From CAZUZD01 sp964624465 (GTDB lineage Bacteria > Planctomycetota > Planctomycetia > Isosphaerales > Isosphaeraceae), in the NCBI GenBank assembly GCA_964624465.1, contig CAZUZD010000344.1:1-6425 (forward strand): a stretch of 6,425 nt of DNA. The letters run 5' to 3'. Within the stretch, counting starts at the first letter, position 1, and every line of letters starts with the position of its first letter. Both the position numbers and the translations under genes were made by a program. This document shows positions 1-5,918 of the stretch, piece by piece. The notes below the pieces were generated by a model. That model saw nothing but the letters and a program-made list of their open reading frames with translations, was not told the origin of the DNA and ran no database searches.

Positions 1-993
1 GAACCGGACCCCGCGCTCGACCAGCCGGCGGGCCAGCAGGCAGTTGCGGCCGAAGCCGGCCTTGATGGCGTTGGGGTCGTCGAGCCCGTAGAGCTTGCGG
101 GTGGCGGGCGACTCGCCGGTCAGGTCCGAGACCTCCGGCGCGCTCAGTTGCAGCCGGGCGGCCAGCTCGTAGGCGGCCACGCGGGCGGCCAGGTCGGTGT
201 CGCCGGGGTGACGCTCCAGGTGCTGGTCGTTGAGCAGGCGGAGGAAGTCGCGGGTGGCGGCGTCGGTGCCGGCCGAGATCGACTCCGGGCGCTCCAGGTG
301 CCGGATCGGGCTATCGGCGTTGAACGCCGTGCCCTGGTAGGCGGCGGGCAGGAACCCGCTGGTCCAGTTCGCCGGCCCCTGCTGCGGCACGCCGCGCGGG
401 TCGGGGATGGCGACGAACGCCGGCAGGTCCTGCGCCTCGGTGCCCAGGGCGTAGGAGACCCACGAGCCCATGCTCGGGAACCCCTCGCGGGTGAACCCCG
501 TGCTCATGAACATCTCGCCGGGGCCGTGCGTGTTGGTGCGCGAGGTCAGCGAGTGGAAGAAGCACATCTGGTCCACCTGGCCGCCCAGCAAGGGCACCAG
601 GTCGGAGACCATCTTGCCGCACGCGCCACGGGGCCGGAATTCCCAGGGGCTCCTCGTCAGGTTGCCGTTCTCGCCCTGGAAGGTGACGAGCTTCTCGCCG
701 GGCATGGGCTGGCCGTGGCGGGCGATCAGCTCGGGCTTGTAGTCCCAGGTGTCGAGGTGGCTGACGGCGCCGCTGCAGAAGATGTGGATCACCCGCTTCG
801 CCTTCGGGGCGAAGTGCGGCGACCGAGGGGCCGAGGGGCTGCCGGGCGGGGTCGTGTCGGCGGCGAGCAGCTTGCCGTCGCCAGCCAGCAGGCTCCCCAG
901 CGCGATGCCGCCCAGGCCGGTCGCCATGCCGCCCAGGAAGCGGCGGCGGTCGAGCAGGTGCAGGCCGGCCGGGGTCAACGGGGGGCGGGACAT
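1..993 (-). CDS. DUF1501 family Tat-exported protein (5' part; C-terminus beyond the left edge)
   Basis: The frame is open from the ATG at 993 to the window edge, giving 331 residues. Family members are usually about 450-500 residues, so roughly the last third is missing. The N-terminus carries a twin-arginine signal (D-R-R-R-F-L at residues 15-20), a Gly/Ala-rich hydrophobic stretch (21-38) and a plausible cleavage region near LLAAD (42-46). It should therefore be exported folded by the Tat pathway. DUF1501 hallmarks follow: the strand RVIHIFCSGAVSHLDTWDYKP (split at 67-76 and 77-87), THGPGEMFMSTG (155-166), GSWVSYALG (176-184), and FGRNCLLARRLVERGVRF (314-331), after which the edge cuts the gene. 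The family resembles the alkaline phosphatase/sulfatase fold. H79, D81 and D84 lie in the segment expected to contribute to the metal site, but the substrate is unknown. It starts 45 bases after the DUF1553 cytochrome stop, the usual planctomycete pairing, so co-transcription is likely. The family call is firm; the catalytic role is inference. Confidence 0.93.
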   Translation of the reverse strand, partial: MSRPPLTPAGLHLLDRRRFLGGMATGLGGIALGSLLAGDGKLLAADTTPPGSPSAPRSPHFAPKAKRVIHIFCSGAVSHLDTWDYKPELIARHGQPMPGEKLVTFQGENGNLTRSPWEFRPRGACGKMVSDLVPLLGGQVDQMCFFHSLTSRTNTHGPGEMFMSTGFTREGFPSMGSWVSYALGTEAQDLPAFVAIPDPRGVPQQGPANWTSGFLPAAYQGTAFNADSPIRHLERPESISAGTDAATRDFLRLLNDQHLERHPGDTDLAARVAAYELAARLQLSAPEVSDLTGESPATRKLYGLDDPNAIKAGFGRNCLLARRLVERGVRF

Positions 994-1000
994 GGCGGGG

Positions 1001-1004
1001 CTCC
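1001..1004 (-). promoter_or_regulatory. Ribosome binding site of the DUF1501 gene
   Basis: On the minus strand a GGAG lies 7 bases upstream of the ATG at 993. This spacing supports that ATG as the start, as does the Tat motif lying only 15 codons in. It sits in the 45-base gap after the cytochrome gene, so the downstream cistron has its own ribosome entry site. Confidence 0.6.
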
Positions 1005-1025
1005 GCGTCGCGAGGGGGGCCGCTC

Positions 1026-1040
1026 GATCGCCGGGCGATC
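1026..1040 (-). repeat. Short perfect inverted repeat at the end of the cytochrome gene
   Basis: Six-base arms (1026-1031 GATCGC and 1035-1040 GCGATC) enclose a 3-base loop. The upstream arm in the transcript overlaps the TGA stop at 1041-1039. No T-run follows, so it does not look like an intrinsic terminator. It could be an intercistronic stem affecting mRNA stability or re-initiation, or a chance event in GC-rich DNA. Confidence 0.35.
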
Positions 1041-3927
1041 AGTCGACGTAGAGGAACTCGTTGGCATTGAACAGCGCCCGGCCAAACGCATCGACGCCGT
1101 GGGTCCGGATCAGCCCGGTCGCCGCCCGCAGCTCGGCGTCCGTCGGCAGCCGGCCGAAGGCCAGGCGGAAGGCGTACCGGACCTGCGCCTCGGGGTCGGG
1201 CCCGGCCTCGCGTTCGAGGCGGACGGAGAGGGTCCGGGCGTGATCGAGGATGAACCGGCTGTTGAGCAGGTTCAGGGACTGGAGCGCGGTGGTCGACAGG
1301 TTTCGCTTCGGGACCACCTGCGCGGCCTCGGGGCAGTCGAAGGCGCCGAAGGTCGGGTCGGGCTGGCTCCGGGGCTTGTACTGATAGACCATGCGGCGGT
1401 CGGCGTCGGGGCCCAGGTCCCTGAGCGGGTTGAAGACGGCGACGTAGTTCGTGTTCGGCTCCCAGAGCGAGTAGCCAGGGCCGCCCATGCGAGTGTCGAG
1501 CCGGCCGCTGACGGCGACGATGGCGTCGCGGAGCGGCTCGGCCTCCAGTCGTCGCGGGGGCATGCGCCAGAGCAGCCGGGAGTTGCCGTCGCGGGCCAGC
1601 GCGTCGGGGTCGGGCCGCGAGGCCTGGCGGTAGGCGGCCGAGAGCAGGATCTGGCGGTGCAGCGGCTTGGCCCGCCCGCCGCCGTCGCGGAACTCGGTGG
1701 CCAGCCAGTCGAGCAGCTCGGGGTGCGTGGGCGGGGCGCCCTGGAACCCGAAGTCGCCGGGGGTCTCGACCAGGCCGCGGCCGAAGTGGTGCATCCAGAC
1801 CCGGTTGACCGCCACCCGCGCCGGCAGCGGGTTCGCCGGGTCGCCGATCCAGCGGGCCAGCGCCAGCCGTCGCTCGGCGTCGGTCGCGTCGGCGGGCAGC
1901 TCCAGGCGGGGCGACAGGCTCCGCAGGGCGGCGGGCACCGCCTCGGGCCCCTCCTGCATCACGTCGCCGCGGCGCAGGATGGGAACGCGGTCCGGGGTGC
2001 GGAAGCTCCCCGTGTACACCTTCACCGTGTCGTTGAGCGTGGCCACCCGCGCCCGCAGGGCCTTCTGGCGCTCGATCCGGCTGGCGCGGTCGGCCGACTG
2101 CTCGGGGCTCAGGCCTGCGGGCTCGCCGGTCGGGGCCCCCTCGCGGTAGGGCGTGCGATCGGCCGACGAGGCGACCACGCGCCACTGGCCGGGCTCGGCG
2201 GCCACCTCGACGTAGTACTCGGTCGCCAGCCGGTCGGCGAACCGCTCCTCGCGGTCGCGGCCCCAGACGACCCGGTCAATCATGACCAGCTCGGGCAGCT
2301 CGACCTGCACCCAGCCCTTGCCCGGCACGCCCGAGATCCACGACCGCGCGTTGCCCACCCGGCCGTCGTTGAGGTGCTCCAGCCGGTGGATCTCCGAGTT
2401 CGGGTACGTCGACGAGGCCAGCGGATTCGCCCCGCCCTCGGCCAGCGCCAGGTTCCGGGGCGAGGCGCCGGCGGACCAGACCTCCAGCTCGTCGAGGCAC
2501 GGCTCCGAGCTGCCCACGGTCGCCTGCACGGTGAACCGGACGAAGCGAGCCGGGGTCGGCTCGAACCGCTCCACGTTGCGCCGGGCTGTTACCGGTCCGC
2601 GACCGGGGGCCCCCAGGTCGGGCCGGGCCAGGGTTTCCAGGGCGTCGAGCCTGGCGTCGAGGTCGGCCAGCTCGGCCAGGGCCGCCTGGCGCTCGCGGCG
2701 CCGCTCCAAGGCCCCGGGGGCGGGCAGGTCGCGCTCGGCGTGGTCGACGCCCGAGAGGAGGGCCTTCATCCCGTAGTAATCGGCCTGCGGGATCGGGTCG
2801 AACTTGTGGTCGTGGCAGCGGGCGCACTGGACGCTCAGGCCCAGGAACGCGGTGCCGACGGCGGTGATCATGTCGTCGAGGTCGTCGGCCCGCTGCTGAC
2901 GGCTGCCCTCGACCGTCTGGTTGCCCACAATGTCGTGCGTGCCGCCGACCAGGAACCCGGTGCCTGCCTGCGTGAGCCAGTCGCCGTCGGCGAGCTGGTC
3001 GCCGGCGAGCTGCTCGGCGACGAACCGCTCGAACGGCAGGTCCGCGTTGAACGCCCGGATCACCCAGTCGCGGTACGGCCAGGCGTTGGGCCGCGGCAGG
3101 TTCGTCTCGTACCCCTGACTCTCCGCGAACCGCACCACATCCAGCCAGTGCCGCCCCCAGCGCTCGCCATGATGCGGCGAGGCCAGCAGCCGGTCCACCA
3201 GCCGCTCGTACGCATCGGGCCGGTCGTCGGCCGCGAACGCGTCGACCTGCTCGGCCGTCGGCGGCAGGCCGGTCAGGTCGAACGTCAGCCGGCGGATCAA
3301 CGTGCGGCGGTCGGCCTCGGGCGCGGGGGTCAGGTGCTCGGCGTCGAGTCTGGCCAGCAGGAAGGCGTCGAGGGGCGTGCGAGGCCAGGCGGCGTCGACG
3401 ACGGCCGGCGGCGTGGGGCGTCGCAACGGCTGGAGCGACCACCAGTCGAGCCCGGCGCGGCGGGCGGCGAGCGGTTCCCCCTCGTACGGCGCCTCGGCCT
3501 CGACCCAGGTGCGGAGCGCGGCCACCTCGGCGGGCGTGAGCCGATCCCTGGTCGGGGGCATCGAGCCGTCGGTCACGCGCTCGATGAGCAGGCTGGCGTC
3601 GGGCTGACCGGCCTCGAGCGCCGGCCCGCTGTCGCCGCCGGCCAGGGCCGTGGCGCGGCGGGAGAGGTCGAGGCCGCCCTTGTGCGACTCGGCGTTGTGG
3701 CACGCCAGGCAGCGGGCCGAGAGCAGCGGCGCCACGTCGCGGCGGAACCCGTCCAGCCCGGCGGTCTGGGCCCTGGCGGCGGGGGTGAGCGGCAGGAGCA
3801 CGCACGTCAGCATCAGCGCGGCCGCGAGGCGGCCCACGGCGAGGCGACATTCCGGCGCGGACGGCCTGGCGATCCGGTTCACGGCCCCTGCCCTCGCGAG
3901 CGAATCGGCGGCATCCCCCGGCGGCAT
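1039..3927 (-). CDS. Planctomycete cytochrome c protein: PSCyt1 - DUF1549 (PSCyt2) - discoidin-like insert - DUF1553 (PSD1)
   Basis: The ORF gives 962 residues from the ATG at 3927. A Sec-type signal segment is visible (hydrophobic core about 34-47, A-R-A before Q54), so the protein is exported. The PSCyt1 haem domain has CLACH at 73-77 and a candidate distal Met in GSMPP (M123). DUF1549 runs about 185-395: FDLTGLPP (216-223), PHHGERWGRHWLD (251-263) and a second CxxCH, CARCHDHKFDPI (368-379). A charged helical stretch (405-435) leads into a beta-rich discoidin/F5-8C-like region (about 457-590), followed by another charged helix (606-632). DUF1553 runs about 680-960: NRVWMHHFGRGLVETPGDFG (708-727), HRQILLSAAYRQ (757-768), PRRLEAEPLRDA (791-802), and a C-terminal AFGRALFNANEFLYVD. 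Both haem motifs are intact, so it should bind c-type haem outside the cytoplasm. The family's physiological role is unknown; electron transfer linked to the DUF1501 partner is inference. The start is uncertain: the ATG at 3927 lacks a well-spaced Shine-Dalgarno, whereas the GTG at 3882 (codon 16, giving 947 residues) has one and leaves the signal peptide intact. Confidence 0.92.
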   Translation of the reverse strand: MPPGDAADSLARAGAVNRIARPSAPECRLAVGRLAAALMLTCVLLPLTPAARAQTAGLDGFRRDVAPLLSARCLACHNAESHKGGLDLSRRATALAGGDSGPALEAGQPDASLLIERVTDGSMPPTRDRLTPAEVAALRTWVEAEAPYEGEPLAARRAGLDWWSLQPLRRPTPPAVVDAAWPRTPLDAFLLARLDAEHLTPAPEADRRTLIRRLTFDLTGLPPTAEQVDAFAADDRPDAYERLVDRLLASPHHGERWGRHWLDVVRFAESQGYETNLPRPNAWPYRDWVIRAFNADLPFERFVAEQLAGDQLADGDWLTQAGTGFLVGGTHDIVGNQTVEGSRQQRADDLDDMITAVGTAFLGLSVQCARCHDHKFDPIPQADYYGMKALLSGVDHAERDLPAPGALERRRERQAALAELADLDARLDALETLARPDLGAPGRGPVTARRNVERFEPTPARFVRFTVQATVGSSEPCLDELEVWSAGASPRNLALAEGGANPLASSTYPNSEIHRLEHLNDGRVGNARSWISGVPGKGWVQVELPELVMIDRVVWGRDREERFADRLATEYYVEVAAEPGQWRVVASSADRTPYREGAPTGEPAGLSPEQSADRASRIERQKALRARVATLNDTVKVYTGSFRTPDRVPILRRGDVMQEGPEAVPAALRSLSPRLELPADATDAERRLALARWIGDPANPLPARVAVNRVWMHHFGRGLVETPGDFGFQGAPPTHPELLDWLATEFRDGGGRAKPLHRQILLSAAYRQASRPDPDALARDGNSRLLWRMPPRRLEAEPLRDAIVAVSGRLDTRMGGPGYSLWEPNTNYVAVFNPLRDLGPDADRRMVYQYKPRSQPDPTFGAFDCPEAAQVVPKRNLSTTALQSLNLLNSRFILDHARTLSVRLEREAGPDPEAQVRYAFRLAFGRLPTDAELRAATGLIRTHGVDAFGRALFNANEFLYVD
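3880..3895 (-). promoter_or_regulatory. Alternative GTG start (3882) with Shine-Dalgarno for the cytochrome gene
   Basis: On the minus strand GAGGG (3895-3891) lies 8 bases before an in-frame GTG (3882-3880). By contrast, the nearest GGAG to the ATG at 3927 is at 3948-3945, 17 bases away. Starting at this GTG shortens the n-region to a normal length (VNRIARPS...) while keeping the whole hydrophobic core and the ARA/Q cleavage region. I regard this as at least as likely as the ATG. Confidence 0.5.
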
Positions 3928-3948
3928 CGGACGCCGGGCCCTGGCTCC

Positions 3949-3977
3949 AAAATAGATTAAACAACCCGCGAGGGTAA
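3949..3977 (-). promoter_or_regulatory. A+T-rich island, candidate promoter of the cytochrome-DUF1501 pair
   Basis: Within the 73-base gap between the PNPOx-like gene and the cytochrome gene, 14 of the 16 bases at 3949-3964 are A or T, which stands out in this GC-rich window. Read on the minus strand, a weak sigma70-like arrangement is possible: TTACCC (3977-3972), a 17-base spacer, then TATTTT (3954-3949). The hexamer matches are only 3/6 and 4/6, and planctomycete promoter rules are poorly defined. Transcription would begin near 3941, leaving a leader of about 60 bases before the GTG at 3882 but only about 14 before the ATG at 3927. Confidence 0.3.
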
Positions 3978-4000
3978 GGGCGGACCTCCGGGCGGCCGGC

Positions 4001-4555
4001 TCAGGGGTTCAGGTCCTCGACGAGCCAGTCCCCCTCGGCGTGCCAGCGGCGGCGGACGTGTGGGAAGCTGGTCAGGCTCAGATACTCGACCCGCTCGGTC
4101 TCGACGACCAGCAGCTCGAACGACTCCGGGGGCTCGTCGCGGCCAGGCGCCGGGGGCGGGAAGGCGTCGGGGTCGCCGTCGCGGGGGCGGCCGGGGGGCG
4201 GGCCGAAGAACAGGGCCCGCGCGGCGTCGGAGAGCGAATCCCAGAGCTGCTGCCGGCGGGGCTCGTCATCGGTGCTGCACCAGACCGAGACCGATCCGGC
4301 CAGGCGGAACTGCTCGCGGCGGCCGGGAAGCCAGAAGACCAGCTCGGCGGCCGGTGTGCTGCGGACCTGGCCGTTCTTGGCGCTCCGGGCGTCGGTGGCG
4401 ATCCAGCACTGGCCGTCGGGCTCGATCCGGCGGCAGACGACCATGCGCGCGCGTGGCCGGCCATCACGGTCGACGGTCGCCAGGGCGGCGACGCGCGGTC
4501 GGTCGGCGAACTCGGCGGCCAGGGCGGCCTCCAGCAGCTCGATCCAGGTCGTCAT
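4001..4555 (-). CDS. Pyridoxamine 5'-phosphate oxidase-like FMN-binding protein, Alr4036 type
   Basis: The gene encodes 184 residues. The split-barrel flavin-binding fold is recognisable from ALATVDRDGRPRARMVVCRR (24-43), the strand-turn at ARSAKNGQV (56-64), EQFRLAGSV (81-89) and the helix RQQLWDSLSDAARALFFGPP (101-120). The C-terminus, RRRW(168-171)...W177...LNP (182-184), parallels the W-x(n)-W-x(n)-L-x-P ending of PdxH-type oxidases. The length and the Pro/Asp-rich loop (119-145) suit the Alr4036/Pyridox_oxase_2 branch better than true PdxH. No signal peptide is present, so it is cytoplasmic. It probably binds FMN; the reaction and substrate are not known, and genuine pyridoxal-phosphate salvage activity should not be assumed. 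The start fits: the ATG lies 3 bases after the exporter's TGA, implying translational coupling and a shared transcript. A 73-base gap follows it before the cytochrome gene, with no convincing terminator. Confidence 0.88.
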   Translation of the reverse strand: MTTWIELLEAALAAEFADRPRVAALATVDRDGRPRARMVVCRRIEPDGQCWIATDARSAKNGQVRSTPAAELVFWLPGRREQFRLAGSVSVWCSTDDEPRRQQLWDSLSDAARALFFGPPPGRPRDGDPDAFPPPAPGRDEPPESFELLVVETERVEYLSLTSFPHVRRRWHAEGDWLVEDLNP

Positions 4556-4558
4556 GGC

Positions 4559-5875
4559 TCAGGGTTCTCCCGAACCGGGTGCGGCGGCCGAGGCCAGGGG
4601 CGCGGAGGCGCTGGCGTCGGGCATGGTCAGGCCGCCGTGGAACGCCGCCAGCGGGCCGAGCCGCGCCAGCTCGGGCCAGATGACGCGGGTCAGCGCCACC
4701 ACGACCAGGCAGCCCACCCCGCCGAAGACCACCGAGGCGACCGGCCCCCACCACGACGCGGTCAGGCCCGACTCGAACCCGCCCAGCTCGTTGGACAGCC
4801 CGATGAACACGCTGTTGACGGCCGAGACCCGCCCCTGCATGGCCTCGGGCGTGAGCGCCTGCACCAGGGTGCCCCGCACGACCATGCTGATGTTGTCGGC
4901 CGCGCCGGCGATCAGCAGGCTCAGGAACGAGAGCCCGGGGCTGCGCGAGACGCCGAAGACGATCATCGCCAGCCCGAACAGGGCCACCGCGCCCAGCAGG
5001 GCCGGGCCAGCGCGTCGCAACGGCGGCCGGTGCGCCAGGGCCAGGGCCATCGTCACCGAGCCAATCGACGGTGCGGCGCGGAGCCAGCCCAGGCCGACGG
5101 GGCCGACGTCGAGGATGTCCTTGGCGAAGACGGGCAGCAGCGCCGTGGCCCCGCCGAAGAGCACGGCGAACATGTCCAGGGTGATCGCCGCCAGCACCAG
5201 CCGGCTGCCGCGCACGAAGCGGGCGCCGGCGAGCAGGGTGTCGAGCGTGACCGGCTCGGAGGTCCGGCGGCGCGGCGGCGGGGTGATCCGGCTCAGCACG
5301 GCGATCACCACCACGCTCACCGCCGCCTGGAGCGCGTACACGGCCAGCGCCCGGCCCGTGAGCGCCAGGATCAGGCCGCCGACGGCCGGGCCCAGGACCA
5401 TGGCCAGTTGCAGGCTGCTGGAGCGCCAGGTGACGGCGTTGGCCAGATCGGACCGGGGCACCACCTGGATCGCCAGCGCCCACCGCGCCGGCCTGGCAAA
5501 GGCGCCCGCGATGCCGGCGATGCCCAGGCACAGGTAGATCCAGGCCACGGGCGCGCCCCGCGACGAGGTCCAGGTCAGGCCCAGCGAGGTGAGCACCATC
5601 ACCGCCTGGGCCAGCAGCAGGATCCGCTTGCGCGGGAAGATGTCGGCCACCTGGCCGGCCGGCAGCGCCAGCAGGACCACGGGCACGACGAGCACCAGCC
5701 CGACCAGGCCCAGGGCCAGGGTCGAGCCGGTGCGGTCGTAGAGTTCCCAGCCGACGGCGACCGCCTGCATCTCCTGGCCGATCATCGAGAGCATCGAGCC
5801 GGTCAGGAGGCGGCGGTAATCCGGGTGCCGGAGCGCGGCGTAGGGGTCGTGTCGGGGGGACTCGGGCTGGGCCAT
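4559..5875 (-). CDS. Major facilitator superfamily exporter (MFS_3 / EntS-like)
   Basis: The gene encodes 438 residues with twelve likely membrane helices, at approximately 24-45, 52-74, 85-102, 110-128, 154-173, 178-196, 226-250, 260-282, 290-309, 314-332, 352-372 and 376-398. The N-terminal DPYAALRHPDYRRLLTG resembles the 'lr.rdfrrll.g' opening of this branch. A motif-A-like loop between helices 2 and 3 reads GQVADIFPRKRIL (74-86), with D77 and basic residues retained. LTPEAMQGRVSAVN (341-354) between helices 10 and 11 is characteristic of MFS_3/EntS-type proteins, which export small molecules by proton antiport. Residues 197-208 form the central cytoplasmic linker, and the tail after 418 is low-complexity Ser/Ala/Pro. 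The substrate cannot be read from sequence. It begins 43 bases after the acetolactate synthase stop and ends 3 bases before the PNPOx-like gene, suggesting one transcript. The ATG at 5875 is preceded by GGGGAG. Confidence 0.92.
   Translation of the reverse strand: MAQPESPRHDPYAALRHPDYRRLLTGSMLSMIGQEMQAVAVGWELYDRTGSTLALGLVGLVLVVPVVLLALPAGQVADIFPRKRILLLAQAVMVLTSLGLTWTSSRGAPVAWIYLCLGIAGIAGAFARPARWALAIQVVPRSDLANAVTWRSSSLQLAMVLGPAVGGLILALTGRALAVYALQAAVSVVVIAVLSRITPPPRRRTSEPVTLDTLLAGARFVRGSRLVLAAITLDMFAVLFGGATALLPVFAKDILDVGPVGLGWLRAAPSIGSVTMALALAHRPPLRRAGPALLGAVALFGLAMIVFGVSRSPGLSFLSLLIAGAADNISMVVRGTLVQALTPEAMQGRVSAVNSVFIGLSNELGGFESGLTASWWGPVASVVFGGVGCLVVVALTRVIWPELARLGPLAAFHGGLTMPDASASAPLASAAAPGSGEP
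4563..4576 (-). promoter_or_regulatory. Ribosome binding site of the PNPOx-like gene inside a small hairpin
   Basis: A perfect inverted repeat (GGTTC at 4563-4567 and GAACC at 4572-4576, 4-base loop) lies inside the last codons of the exporter gene. The purine-rich GGGAG (4571-4567), 11 bases upstream of the ATG at 4555, falls in the loop and first stem base. Ribosomes finishing the exporter would melt the stem, which fits the 3-base stop-to-start spacing and coupled translation. The stem is short and its effect is inference. Confidence 0.35.
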
Positions 5876-5879
5876 GCGG

Positions 5880-5905
5880 CTCCCCGCGGTCGAGAGGCTC
5901 GGGGG
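5880..5905 (-). promoter_or_regulatory. Ribosome binding site of the exporter gene, possibly masked by a stem-loop
   Basis: GGGGAG (5885-5880) lies 4 bases before the ATG at 5875, slightly close. In the same 43-base gap, the transcript can fold with CGAG/CTCG arms (5901-5898 with 5894-5891, 3-base loop) and an outer CCCC/GGGG pairing (5905-5902 with 5885-5882) across a 5-base bulge. The outer arm would cover most of the Shine-Dalgarno. The ribosome site is reasonable; the masking structure is speculative. Confidence 0.35.
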
Positions 5906-5918
5906 GATGCGGCGGCGG

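Noticed and set aside
311..2185. A 624-codon minus-strand frame spanning the cytochrome/DUF1501 junction, which might suggest a fusion or frameshifted gene
   Set aside because: Both real genes are intact in their own frames across this stretch, with a normal stop at 1041-1039 and a start with ribosome site at 993. The translation is Arg/Pro/Ala-rich noise.
148..3960. A 1270-codon open frame on the plus strand, antisense to the DUF1501 and cytochrome genes
   Set aside because: The translation is Gly/Arg/Val/Ala/Gln-rich low-complexity sequence with no recognisable domain, whereas the minus strand carries clear family motifs throughout. Long stop-free antisense frames are expected opposite GC-rich genes.
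2276..3964. A 562-codon minus-strand frame overlapping the cytochrome gene, starting at a TTG in the A+T-rich island
   Set aside because: Arg/Pro/Gly-rich with no family similarity; it is the +1 shadow of the frame that contains the haem and DUF1549 motifs.
3928..4000. Possible intrinsic terminator after the PNPOx-like gene
   Set aside because: GC-rich pairings near 3981-4000 are short and no T-run follows them; the T-rich stretch on the minus strand lies over 15 bases further on, without an adjacent stem.
4001..4555. Assignment of the flavin-fold protein as pdxH
   Set aside because: The loop structure and general motif pattern fit the Alr4036/Pyridox_oxase_2 branch better, so no gene symbol was given.
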